Shown: piece after piece, positions 1 to 8,130 of the stretch | Position numbering within the stretch: the stretch's first letter is position 1 | How the letters are laid out: each line of letters starts with the position of its first letter | Assembly (NCBI GenBank): GCA_048213135.1 | Contig: PS015765.1 | Location: 1 to 23,265, forward strand | Source of the DNA: Reclinomonas americana ATCC 50394 | Lineage: Eukaryota > Jakobida > Jakobea > Jakobida | Direction of reading: 5' to 3' | Length of the DNA: 23,265 nucleotides | Notes under the pieces: generated by a model | The model's input: the letters and a program-made list of their open reading frames with translations, nothing else | The model's database searches: none | What the model was told of the DNA's origin: nothing | Program-made: the position numbers and the translations under genes

Positions 1-231
1 CCCGAGGCCCTCATAGAGGGGGCACTGGCCGTCGCGCGCGCCATCGACGCCAACGCGCCGCTGTCGGTGCGCGCCGTCAAGCGGGCGATCCGGCAGGGGC
101 AGGACATGCCGCTCGCACAGGGGCTCTCCTACGAGCGCGCATTGTTCAACCTGCTCCGGGACAGCGAGGATCGGCAAGAGGGGCGGCGCGCCTTCCGGGA
201 GAAACGCAAGCCATCTTATCAGGGACGTTGA
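1..231 (+). CDS. Enoyl-CoA hydratase/isomerase family protein, C-terminal 76 residues
   Basis: Only the 3' end is in the window; the reading frame is open from base 1 to a TGA at 229-231. The visible residues (APLSVRAVKRAIRQG, then LLRDSEDRQEGRRAFREKR) match the C-terminal helical part of crotonase-fold enoyl-CoA hydratases, where a 'D-x-x-EG-x-x-AF-x-x-KR-x-P' motif is characteristic. The expected role is hydration of a 2-enoyl-CoA. The active-site glutamates lie outside the window, so hydratase versus isomerase or hydrolase cannot be decided. The next gene starts 12 bases downstream, so it is probably co-transcribed with the thiolase-fold/DUF35 pair. Confidence 0.85.
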   Translation, partial: PEALIEGALAVARAIDANAPLSVRAVKRAIRQGQDMPLAQGLSYERALFNLLRDSEDRQEGRRAFREKRKPSYQGR

Positions 232-243
232 GGCAGAACGACG

Positions 244-1386
244 ATGTTGCTTTCCGACAAAACGGCGATCGCGGGCGTCGGTGCCACCGCGCAAGGCAAG
301 CTCGAAGGCCGCACGGCCCTGGATCTGGGGATCGAGGCGTTCAAGCGGGCGTTGGATGATGCAGGGCTGCGCAAGGAGGAGGTCGACGGCCTGCTGACCA
401 TGCCGGGAACGACCTCGCCGGAAGGCAGCCTGCACTATCTGCGCTTCGGCGAGGCCGTCGGCCTCAACCCCCGCTACACCGGCAGCCTGACCATGGGCGG
501 CGGAACCGCGGGTGCTCTCGTGCAGATGGCGGCGATGGCCGTCTCGTCGGGGCTCGCCTCGGTGGTCGCCTGCGTCTTTGGCGATACGGCCAAGACCGGG
601 GGTGTGAAGTTCGACCGCGCGAGCGGAGGCGAGGTGCCCTGGTCGCATTGGGGCATGATGGGCGCCGCCGCCAACAGCGCGGTCGCCGCCGACCGCCATA
701 TGCATGTCTACGGGACTAGGAGCACGCAACTGGCCGAGGTCGCCGTCGCCTGCCGTTACCACGCCTCTCTGAACCCCGACGCGGTCATGCGCGAGCCGAT
801 CACGATCGAGGAGCATCAATCCTCGCGCTGGATCGTCCGGCCGCTGCGCCTCCTGGACTGCTGCCTGATCTCCGACGGCGGCGTATGCATCATCGTGACC
901 TCGGCCGAGCGCGCGCGGGACATGCGGCAGCCGCCGGCGCTGATAGCGGGCATGGGGCAAGCCTATACCGCGCAAACGCTCGAGGCGAAGGACTGGTGGT
1001 ACGTTCCGCACCAGCGCAATGCCCTGGCCGACGCCTTCAGGATGGCGGGATGCACGACCGCCGACATCGACGTCGCGCAGCTCTACGACAACTTCACCAT
1101 CTCGGTCATCCTGTGGCTGGAGCATGCCGGCTTCTGCAAGGAAGGCGAAGGCGGAGCCTTCGTGGAAGGCGGGCGCATCCGGCTCGGCGGCGAGCTGCCG
1201 GTGAATACCGCAGGCGGAAATCTGTCGGAAAGCTACATGGAAGGCTGGCTGCACATCGTCGAAGGCGTCCGGCAGGTGCGCGGACAATGCGGGCCGCGCC
1301 AGGTGCCGCAGGCCGCACATTGCCTGGTCACCGGCCGCGGCATGGCGCTGAACTGCGCGAACGCCATGATCCTTCGCAAGCCCTGA
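244..1386 (+). CDS. Thiolase-fold protein (SCP2/lipid-transfer type), probable Ltp2-like retro-aldolase
   Basis: 380 residues of the thiolase superfamily, SCP2-thiolase/lipid-transfer branch. The nucleophilic-cysteine region reads TMGGGTAGALVQ (about residues 83-94) with no Cys, so ordinary thiolysis is unlikely. Where thiolases carry the catalytic GH, this protein has NLSESYMEGW with Tyr331, and QLYDNFT supplies Tyr281. From memory, Ltp2-type steroid side-chain aldolases use two tyrosines also about 50 residues apart. A conserved 'RGQCGPRQV' stretch follows. Ltp2-like enzymes work with a DUF35 partner, and such a gene lies 18 bases downstream. I infer C-C cleavage of a 3-hydroxyacyl-CoA with a branched or ring-bearing side chain. 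The start ATG is followed by a continuous family-like N-terminus. A plain acetyl-CoA acetyltransferase label is the automated alternative. Confidence 0.85.
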   Translation: MLLSDKTAIAGVGATAQGKLEGRTALDLGIEAFKRALDDAGLRKEEVDGLLTMPGTTSPEGSLHYLRFGEAVGLNPRYTGSLTMGGGTAGALVQMAAMAVSSGLASVVACVFGDTAKTGGVKFDRASGGEVPWSHWGMMGAAANSAVAADRHMHVYGTRSTQLAEVAVACRYHASLNPDAVMREPITIEEHQSSRWIVRPLRLLDCCLISDGGVCIIVTSAERARDMRQPPALIAGMGQAYTAQTLEAKDWWYVPHQRNALADAFRMAGCTTADIDVAQLYDNFTISVILWLEHAGFCKEGEGGAFVEGGRIRLGGELPVNTAGGNLSESYMEGWLHIVEGVRQVRGQCGPRQVPQAAHCLVTGRGMALNCANAMILRKP

Positions 1387-1404
1387 ACCGGAGGTAACGG
1401 TATC

Positions 1405-1851
1405 ATGAGTGACGCCAATCCGAGCGCCAAGGCCCCCCCGGCCAAATCCTTGCCCGCTCTCTCCTCGCTCAACCGCCCATTCTGGGAGGGCGCCGCACGC
1501 GGCCGCCTGATGCTGCAGAAGTGCGGCGCCTGCGGCCATGTCCGCTTCCCGCTCGGCCCCGTCTGCACGCATTGTCTCTCACCGGAGACGGAATGGGCAG
1601 AGATGTCGGGTCGTGGAACGGTCCTTTCGCATCTCGTCTTTCACCAAGTCTACAGCGCGGCCTGGCGAAACGACGTGCCCTACAGCGTCGTGATGGTCGA
1701 GCTGGACGAAGGGGCGCGCCTGTTCTCGAACATCGTCACCCACGACGGCTCGGACATCGAGAGCGATCTCGTCGGAAGCCGTGTCGAGGCGGTGTTCGAC
1801 ACCCTGTCCAATGAGATCGGGCTGCTGAAGTTCAAGCCTGCCGCGACGTGA
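1405..1851 (+). CDS. Zinc-ribbon/OB-fold DUF35 protein, partner of the thiolase-fold enzyme
   Basis: 148 residues. A rubredoxin-like zinc ribbon is visible as KCGACGHVRFPLGPVCTHC (C-x2-C-x10-C-x2-C), preceded by the usual helix (LNRPFWEGAARGRLMLQ) and followed by an OB-fold segment (GRGTVLSHLVFHQVY ... PYSVVMVELDEGARLFSNIV). This is the full DUF35 architecture. In characterised systems DUF35 proteins dock on thiolase-fold enzymes or hydratases and help bind the acyl-CoA; the 18-base spacing from the preceding gene supports such a complex here. An SD-like GGAGG (about 1390-1394) sits upstream of the ATG. Confidence 0.88.
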   Translation: MSDANPSAKAPPAKSLPALSSLNRPFWEGAARGRLMLQKCGACGHVRFPLGPVCTHCLSPETEWAEMSGRGTVLSHLVFHQVYSAAWRNDVPYSVVMVELDEGARLFSNIVTHDGSDIESDLVGSRVEAVFDTLSNEIGLLKFKPAAT

Positions 1852-1900
1852 CGGTCCCCGCCATACCGCCATAGCAACCATCCCGAACCAGGAGCGGTCC

Positions 1901-2982
1901 TTGGCCTCGAAGCTGTTTTCTCCGTTCACGATGCGCGAGCTCAAGCTCGCCAACCGGATCGTCGTCTCGCCGATGGGGCAATATTCGGCTGACGAGGGCA
2001 GCGCCACCGAGTGGCACCTGATGCATCTCGGCCACCTCTCCGTCTCCGGCGCCGGGCTGCTCATCACCGAGGCCACCGCGGTCAACGAGCCGGGCCGGCT
2101 CAGCAAAACCGATCTCGGCCTCTGGTCCGACGCGAACGAGAAGGCGCTCAGCGAGGTCGCCGGCTTCTGCCGGCGGCATGGTGGCGCCAAGCTCGGCATC
2201 CAGCTCTATCACGGCGGGCGCAAGAGCTCGATCTCGACGGCCTGGCAAGGCCAGAGGGCGATTCCGGTCGACCATGGCGGCTGGGCGCCGCACAGCCCCT
2301 CCGAGATCCCCTATCCGGGCCGCAACACGCCGCACCCGCTAGACGCGGAGGGAATCGCTGAGACCATCCGGGATTTCGCGGAGGCGGCCAAGCGGGCGGA
2401 CCGGATCGGCTTCGACCTGATCGAAATCCACGGCGCACACGGCTATCTGATCCATAATTTCCTGTCCCCGCTCAGCAACAAGCGCAGCGACCGCTATGGC
2501 GGCTCGCGTGAAGGCAGAATGCGCTTCGCGATCGAGATCTACGAGGCGATCCGGAAGGTGTGGCCGCAGCACAAGCCGATCGGCATGCGCATCTCGTCGA
2601 CCGATTGGGCCGAGGGCGGCTGGTCCCTCGACGACAGCGTGGTGCTCGCCCGCGAACTCAAGGAGCGCGGCTGCGACTACATCACCGCATCGAGCGGCGG
2701 GTGTGTACCCGAACAGGCACTCGCGGTGCGGCCGGGCTATCAGGTGCCGTTCGCCGAACGCATCCGGCAGGAGGCGGAGATCGCGACCATGGCCGTCGGC
2801 CTCATCACCGAGGCACGCCAGGCTGAGGATATCGTCGCATCGGGGCAGGCCGACATGGTGGCGCTGGGACGCGGCATGCTGTTCAACCCGCGCTGGCCGT
2901 GGCACGCGGCGATGGAGCTCGGCGAGCAGGTCTTTTACCCCCCGCAATACGAGCGATCGCACCCGCAGATGCGTGCGGGGGA
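1901..2982 (+). CDS. NADH:flavin oxidoreductase, Old Yellow Enzyme family, YqjM/NamA type (3' end lost in gap)
   Basis: About 360 residues are visible before an N run. The TTG start is chosen because GGAGCGG lies just upstream and the protein begins at the family N-terminus (KLFSPFTMRELKLANRIV). FMN/substrate features include Tyr28 in SPMGQYS, the substrate-binding His pair in IHGAHGYLIHNFLSP, and SDRYGGS. The phosphate-binding end reads MVALGRGMLFNPRWPWHAA. The family reduces activated C=C bonds of enals, enones or dienoyl-CoA with NAD(P)H and FMN, in the cytoplasm. Position 26, a redox-active Cys in YqjM, is Gly here. The family is usually about 360-370 residues, so little is missing at the C-terminus. 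It is convergent with the CoA-transferase across the gap. Confidence 0.88.
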
Positions 2983-3002
2983 NNNNNNNNNNNNNNNNNN
3001 NN
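2983..3002. other. Assembly gap (20 N) between two convergent genes
   Basis: Twenty N bases. Both flanking genes run into it without a stop codon. The CoA-transferase still lacks roughly 70-90 C-terminal residues typical of its family, so the true missing sequence is probably some 200 bases or more and the 20 N look like a fixed-size placeholder. Confidence 0.95.
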
Positions 3003-3954
3003 GCCGAACCATCCCACGATGCGCGATGTTCGAATCAGTCTCGAACTGCGCGACCGTGACGATCGGGCCGGAGGCAATCTCCCCGGCGCTGAGTTCGGCG
3101 ATGCAGGCCTCGACCGAGCGCCGCATCGTCCATGCATTGACGATGGCGTCGACCTCATCGACCCGGACGATGCGGTCGGCGAGCCTTGTGAGGTTTCCCT
3201 CTCGCCCCAACTCCGGCACGCCCATGATATCGCACAGCCGGACCCAGTGCTGATCCTTCGCCGAGCACATCAGCAGCCAGCCATCCGCCGCCTGGAAGGC
3301 GTTCCACGGCGCTGCCATCGGATGACGGTTGCCCGCCCGCGTGGTTTCCTTGCCGCCGTAGTGCAACGGCAGAAAGGTCGCCAGCGAATTGACGCCGCAT
3401 TCATAGATGCTGACATCGACACGCTGGGCGACGCCGTCCCGCCGGCGCACGCGCAGCGCGGCGAGGACGCCGGAGGCCGCATAGATCCCGGCATGGAACT
3501 CGAGAACGGCCACATCGCTTAGCGTCGGCGGAGCATCGGAGGGGCCGGTAATGTCGGCGACACCCGAGACGGCCTGCATGAGCTTCTCAGGCCAGCCTGT
3601 CATATCGGCGGATGCATCTCGGCCGAAGGCCGTGATGTCGCAGACGATCTGGTCGCCTCCGAGCATATCAGAGACAGCGGAGCCGACGGGGCTCACAAGA
3701 TCCGAGGACAGCAACACGATGTCCGCAGCTGCGACGGCCTGGCGTAGAAGATCGCTGTCGCCGTCCCAGAGCAGACTGCGTTTGCCGGCGAGCAGCGTGG
3801 CGCGGCTCGCCCATTTGTCCCGGAGAGGAGCCGCCTCCGGCTCGACCACGATCACGGTCGCCCCGGCTTGCGCCAGCAGGAGGCCACACGCGGCTGTCGC
3901 ACGTCTGTCTCCGATTTCCAGAACGACCATATCGGTTAGCGCAGCGTCCGTCAT
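3003..3954 (-). CDS. CaiB/BaiF (class III) CoA-transferase family protein, C-terminus lost in gap
   Basis: 317 residues visible. The ATG at 3954 is preferred over an in-frame start at 4014 because GAGGGAACG is positioned as a ribosome binding site and the protein then starts at the family's first strand (TDMVVLEIGDRRAT). Family signatures are GLLLAQAGATVIVVEPE, GVLAALRVRRRDG followed by AQRVDVSIYE, and a late PWNAFQAADGWLLMCSAKDQHW. These enzymes move CoA between carboxylic acids through an aspartyl-CoA anhydride. The segment aligned by eye with the catalytic Asp reads LEFHAGIY, placing Glu152 there. It is transcribed divergently from the tct transporter, consistent with CoA activation of an imported acid. 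Confidence 0.85.
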
Positions 3955-3987
3955 CGTTCCCTCTAAAAAACATTGACTCCGCCTAGC

Positions 3988-3999
3988 GGAACCGGTTCC
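3988..3999. promoter_or_regulatory. Perfect 12-base palindrome, candidate operator (LacI/GntR-like)
   Basis: GGAACCGGTTCC reads identically on both strands and lies in the 101-base space between the divergent CoA-transferase and tctC genes. A central CG in a symmetric site is typical of LacI-family operators, but assignment to a regulator family is inference. Confidence 0.5.
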
Positions 4000-4002
4000 A
4001 AT

Positions 4003-4022
4003 ATTGACGGCCATCCGTCAAT
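4003..4022. promoter_or_regulatory. Inverted repeat ATTGACGG-N4-CCGTCAAT in a divergent promoter region
   Basis: Eight-base arms are perfectly complementary around CCAT. Each strand contains TTGACG, a possible -35 element, so the repeat could act as an operator over divergent promoters for the CoA-transferase and the transporter. No convincing -10 box was found at the right distance in either direction. Confidence 0.45.
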
Positions 4023-4055
4023 GGCACAAGAAAAAAGCGCAGGGAGAGAGACATC

Positions 4056-5077
4056 ATGGAGAAACCATCGGATCGATTGGGCAAAATGGCGGTAAGCGAC
4101 CGTCGTAGCGTCATAGGCGGCCTCCTTGGCAGCGCCGTCGCGACGACCTTGCTTACGGACAGCGCTGCCCGTGCGCAGCAGCAATGGCCTTCGACGACGC
4201 TGAAGCTCGTGGTGCCGTATACGCCCGGCGGCGCGGCGGATACCCTCGCCAGGATGGCGCAGGACGGCGTCGGCAACAGCCTCGGGCATCCCATCATCGT
4301 GGAGAACAAGCCGGGTGGCTCCGGAATTCCCGGCACGGATGCGGTCATCCGGTCGGCGGACGGACACACCTTCGGGCTCATCGTCTCCGTTCACGCATCG
4401 AGCGTCGCGCTCAAGATGGCGGTGCCCTACGATCCCATCGCAGATATCGCCCCATTGACGATGCTCGGCCGGGTGCCGCTGGTGCTGGTCGTCCACCCAT
4501 CGGTGAAGGCGACGACCGTTCCCGAGTTGTTCCAGGAAGTCAAAGCGAGCGGGAAGAAGACCTTGCGGCGACCTCCGGCGCCGGCACGGCCGGCCATTTC
4601 GCCGTCGAGCTTTTGAATCTCGAAGCCGGCATCAAGATCGAGCCCGTTCACTACAAGGGCGCCGCACCGGCCGTGCAGGATCTCATCGGCGGCCAAGTGC
4701 AGATGCAGTTCGCCACGATCAGCTCGGTGTGGCCGCATGTCGAAGCCGGAAAGCTGCGCGCGCTAGCCGTTTCGACGGCCAATCGCACGACGCTGCGCCC
4801 CGAAATTCCCACCGTGAAGGAACAGACGAAGATCGACGGCTTCGACTTCGCCGAATGGTATGGGCTGATCGCGCCTCCAAAGATGGCAGCCGACCATATC
4901 GGGAAACTGCGCGCTGCCCTAGTGAAGGCCATAGACTCGAAGACCTTCCAAGACAAGGCTCGCCTGCTCGGGATCGAGGCGAAAAGCTCGAGCTCAGACG
5001 AAATGCGTCAAATCATCAAGGATGACATCGAGCGCCTAACGGCTCTCGTGCAACGGGCCAATATCAAGCTCGAATGA
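4056..5077 (+). pseudogene. tctC: TctC/Bug-family periplasmic solute-binding protein, frameshifted
   Basis: The start is supported by AGGGAGAG about 8 bases upstream. A signal sequence begins SDRRSVIGGLLG (possibly Tat-type) and ends near SAARAQQ. Bug-family signatures follow: PYTPGGAADTLAR, VENKPGGSGIPGTDAVIRS, then in the second frame ATSGAGTAGHFAVELLN, VHYKGAAPAVQDLIGGQVQMQF and AEWYGLIAPP. The two halves are in different frames. The break falls at about 4563-4570, after GKKTL, and a single lost base would explain it. Total length is normal for the family (about 340 residues). It should capture a carboxylate for TctA/TctB. Whether this is real decay or a draft sequencing error cannot be told; two other nearby genes show similar breaks. 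Confidence 0.85.
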
Positions 5078-5149
5078 CCGATCCCGGTAAATCCAACGTT
5101 ATCCCGGACGGCGTTTTTTGGGCCGACTCCATGCCGTCGTTGTCATTTT

Positions 5150-5178
5150 GCTCCTCTTGCCTGCGCGGCAAGAGGGGC
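5150..5178 (+). terminator. Strong hairpin between tctC and tctB, probable attenuator or mRNA-stabilising stem
   Basis: The arms GCTCCTCTTGCC and GGCAAGAGGGGC pair over 12 positions (one G-T) around the loop TGCGC. There is no T run after it on the plus strand. Such stems after binding-protein genes often protect the upstream message or partly terminate, giving more binding protein than membrane components; that role is inferred. Confidence 0.5.
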
Positions 5179-5233
5179 TCCCTATCACTCTGGAACATTA
5201 CGAATTCCCCCGCTCCAGAAGGATTCGCCCGCC

Positions 5234-5694
5234 ATGCGCCAGATCGCGAACGACCCTGATTTTCAGTTCGGCCTCGGCATCGGGGCTCTAGCCCTCGTCG
5301 GCCTCCATGCCAGCACGAGCCTGCGCTTCGGCACCGCCATGCGCATGGGGCCGGGATTCGTTCCGAGCCTCATCTCATGCCTTCTGCTCGCGACCGCCGC
5401 GATTTTCGTGCTGCGCGCGGTCGTGCGGGGGGCTCGCCCCCTACAGGGCGCCTGGGGGATACGGCCGATTTTCTGGGTCCTGACGTCCGTCGCGTGGTTC
5501 GCATTGGCGCTGTTCCCGCTGGGGCTGGCGATCACCATCGCGGGGCTGGTGCTGATCGCTGCGGTTGCCGAGCGCTCGGCGCGCATCGTCGAAATATTGC
5601 CGCTCGCGTTCGGCCTGTCAGCCGTCCTGAGCGGCATTTTCGTTTTCGCGCTGGGCCTTCCGATCCCCCTCGCTCCCGTCGGATGCTCCGCTGA
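5234..5694 (+). pseudogene. tctB: TctB-family small membrane subunit, apparent frameshift at its 3' end
   Basis: From MRQIANDPDFQFG the protein shows the TctB pattern of four hydrophobic segments: GLGIGALALVGLH, VPSLISCLLLATAAIFVL, FWVLTSVAWFALALFPLGLA and the final LSAVLSGIFVFALGLPIPL. TctB proteins are about 150 residues and normally stop soon after the GLPIPL motif. Here the frame stays open to 6925, through what is really tctA in another frame. A shift of one base between about 5665 (a run of five C) and 5690 would bring in a TGA at 5692-5694 that overlaps the tctA ATG. I therefore give 5694 as the intended end. A sequencing error is as likely as real damage. Confidence 0.75.
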
Positions 5695-7196
5695 TGTACG
5701 AGTCGTTCTCGCTGTTCCTGACCGGTCTTTCCACCGCGCTGCTTCCCACCAATCTGATATGGTGCTTCATCGGCGCGCTCATCGGAACACTCGTTGGCGT
5801 ACTGCCCGGCCTCGGGCCCATCGCAACTGTCGCGATCCTTCTCCCCGTAACCTACCATCTTCCCCCGATCGCCGCGCTGATCATGCTCGCGGGCATCTAT
5901 TACGGCGCGCAATACGGCGGCTCTACCACGGCCATCCTCGTCAATATGCCCGGCGAAAGCTCCTCGGTCGTAACCTGCATCGACGGGCATCAGATGGCGC
6001 GGCGGGGCCGCGCGGGCCCTGCTCTGGCCGTGGCCGCACTTGCCTCCTTTTTCGCGGGCTGCGTCGCGACCATCGTCATCGCGCTCTTCGCGAAACCGCT
6101 GTCGGAAGTCGGGCTTCTGTTCGGCCCCGCCGAATATTTCTCCCTGATGACGCTGGGCCTGATCGCCGCCGTCATTCTGGCCCATGGGAGCCTGGACAAG
6201 GCGCTGGCCATGATCGTCGTGGGGCTGCTGCTCTCCTGTGTGGGCACGGACGTGGCCTCCGGCGTTCCCCGCATGACCTTCGGAATCCAGGCGCTGAACG
6301 ACGGCATCGGCTTCGTGCCGCTTGCAATGGGCCTGTTCGCCGTTGCCGAGGTGATCAAAAACCTCGTGAACCCGGAAGAACGGGCCCTGATACAGGACAA
6401 GGTCACGAATCTCTGGCCATCGCGGGAGGATTTCCGTCGGGCGACGCCTGCGACCGTGCGCGGCACCTCGCTCGGCCTCGTCCTCGGCATGCTTCCCGGC
6501 GGCGGCGCGATGCTGAGCTCGTTTGCGGCCTATGCCCTGGAAAAAAGAATCTCGAAACAGCCGCAGGAATTCGGACACGGCGCCGTCGAGGGAGTGGCTG
6601 CCCCGGAAGCCGCCAACAATGCCGGCGCGCAGACCTCCTTCATCCCGCTGCTGACGCTCGGAATCCCGTCGAATGCCGTCATCGCCTTGATGGCCGGTGC
6701 GATGATGATCCAGGGCATCCAGCCCGGCCCCCAGGTGATGCGGAGCAATCCCGAGCTCTTCTGGGGCCTGATTGCGAGTATGCTGGTCGGCAACGCTCTC
6801 CTTATCGTGATAAACCTCCCCTTAATTGGAGTCTGGGTCAGCATCCTGAAGGTTCCCTACCGTCTGTTTTATCCGTTCCTTCTCGCCGTCTCCTGCATTG
6901 GCGTCTACAGCGTCAGCAACACTGAGTTCGACATCCTCATAATGTTGATCTTCGGCTTTGCCGGTTATGCGATAATGCGTTGGGGATGCGAACCGGCCCC
7001 GCTCGTGATGGCTTTCGTGCTCGGTCCGCTCATGGAAGAAAACCTGCGGCGCGCCATGCTACTTTCGGAAGGATCCCCTTCCGTCTTCTTTACGCGTCCG
7101 ATCAGCCTCTCGTTGCTGATCGCGGCCGGGCTCCTTCTCCTCCTCGTTCTGCTCCCCAAGCTGCGGACGGCACGCGAGACCGTCTTCGTGGAATAA
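5694..7196 (+). CDS. tctA: TctA-family large membrane subunit of a tripartite tricarboxylate transporter
   Basis: 500 residues, the family's usual size, with about a dozen hydrophobic segments. Diagnostic stretches are GTLVGVLPGLGPIATVAILLP (N-terminal glycine-rich loop), IYYGAQYGGSTTAIL, VNMPGESSSVVTCIDGHQMA, GLVLGMLPGGGAMLSSF and the C-terminal GFAGYAIMRWGCEPAPLVMAFVLGPLMEENLRR. It forms the inner-membrane, ion-driven transport channel with TctB, fed by TctC. The ATG overlaps the likely tctB stop (TGATG), suggesting translational coupling. The frame is intact over its whole length, unlike its two partners. Confidence 0.93.
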   Translation: MYESFSLFLTGLSTALLPTNLIWCFIGALIGTLVGVLPGLGPIATVAILLPVTYHLPPIAALIMLAGIYYGAQYGGSTTAILVNMPGESSSVVTCIDGHQMARRGRAGPALAVAALASFFAGCVATIVIALFAKPLSEVGLLFGPAEYFSLMTLGLIAAVILAHGSLDKALAMIVVGLLLSCVGTDVASGVPRMTFGIQALNDGIGFVPLAMGLFAVAEVIKNLVNPEERALIQDKVTNLWPSREDFRRATPATVRGTSLGLVLGMLPGGGAMLSSFAAYALEKRISKQPQEFGHGAVEGVAAPEAANNAGAQTSFIPLLTLGIPSNAVIALMAGAMMIQGIQPGPQVMRSNPELFWGLIASMLVGNALLIVINLPLIGVWVSILKVPYRLFYPFLLAVSCIGVYSVSNTEFDILIMLIFGFAGYAIMRWGCEPAPLVMAFVLGPLMEENLRRAMLLSEGSPSVFFTRPISLSLLIAAGLLLLLVLLPKLRTARETVFVE

Positions 7197-7318
7197 CGGG
7201 AATGTCTGCTGCAGTAACAATCTTGCGAGACCGCCGCTGCGGTAGCGGCATCGGACAGCGTTAGTCCGGACTCAAAAGCTTATCAGGCGCGTAAATATGC
7301 CGAGTGAGGTATAGATCG

Positions 7319-7510
7319 ATGAAGATCCTTGTGCCCGTGAAGCGGGTGGTCGACTACAACGTGAAGATCCGCGTCAAGGCGGACGGGTCCGGCGTCGAGC
7401 TGGCGAACGTCAAGATGTCGATGAACCCGTTCGACGAGATCGCGGTGGAAGAGGCGCTGCGGCTCAAGGAAGCCGGCAAGGCGACCGAGGTCGTCGTGGT
7501 CTCGATCGGC
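7319..7510 (+). CDS. etfB: Electron transfer flavoprotein beta subunit, N-terminal 64 residues (rest in gap)
   Basis: [19 protein letters not shown] and [18 protein letters not shown] are highly characteristic of EtfB/FixA. The ATG at 7319 is chosen over an upstream in-frame GTG because it gives the invariant N-terminus and GAGTGAGG lies at 7302-7309. EtfB with EtfA carries electrons from acyl-CoA dehydrogenases to the quinone pool through ETF-QO. A 249-residue protein would end near 8068, almost filling the 581-base gap as drawn, which leaves no room for etfA. Confidence 0.93.
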
Positions 7511-8091
7511 NNNNNNNNNNNNNNNNNNNNNNNNNNNNNNNNNNNNNNNNNNNNNNNNNNNNNNNNNNNNNNNNNNNNNNNNNNNNNNNNNNNNNNNNNN
7601 NNNNNNNNNNNNNNNNNNNNNNNNNNNNNNNNNNNNNNNNNNNNNNNNNNNNNNNNNNNNNNNNNNNNNNNNNNNNNNNNNNNNNNNNNNNNNNNNNNNN
7701 NNNNNNNNNNNNNNNNNNNNNNNNNNNNNNNNNNNNNNNNNNNNNNNNNNNNNNNNNNNNNNNNNNNNNNNNNNNNNNNNNNNNNNNNNNNNNNNNNNNN
7801 NNNNNNNNNNNNNNNNNNNNNNNNNNNNNNNNNNNNNNNNNNNNNNNNNNNNNNNNNNNNNNNNNNNNNNNNNNNNNNNNNNNNNNNNNNNNNNNNNNNN
7901 NNNNNNNNNNNNNNNNNNNNNNNNNNNNNNNNNNNNNNNNNNNNNNNNNNNNNNNNNNNNNNNNNNNNNNNNNNNNNNNNNNNNNNNNNNNNNNNNNNNN
8001 NNNNNNNNNNNNNNNNNNNNNNNNNNNNNNNNNNNNNNNNNNNNNNNNNNNNNNNNNNNNNNNNNNNNNNNNNNNNNNNNNNNNNNNNNNN
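7511..8091. other. Assembly gap (581 N)
   Basis: An unresolved run that removes about three quarters of etfB and whatever lies between it and the convergent isomerase gene. EtfA is expected after etfB but is not visible on the far side, so the true gap may be longer than drawn. Confidence 0.95.
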
Positions 8092-8110
8092 CGAATTACG
8101 TCGTGTTGAG

Positions 8111-8130
8111 CGGCTTTCTGCCGAAAGCCG
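8111..8130. terminator. Short GC-rich hairpin downstream of the PrpF-family gene
   Basis: CGGCTTTC and GAAAGCCG form a perfect 8-base stem with loop TGCC, 46 bases past the stop of the minus-strand isomerase gene and between two convergent transcripts. No T tract follows in either direction, so intrinsic termination is possible but unproven. Confidence 0.35.

Noticed and set aside
5532-6578. A 348-codon open frame antisense to tctA
   Set aside because: Composition is rich in Arg, Gly, Asp and His with no domain; tctA on the other strand is unmistakable.
5694-6925. Treating the open tctB frame as a long 563-residue fusion protein
   Set aside because: The second half is tctA read in the wrong frame (low-complexity Arg-rich), so a frameshift near the end of tctB is the simpler reading.
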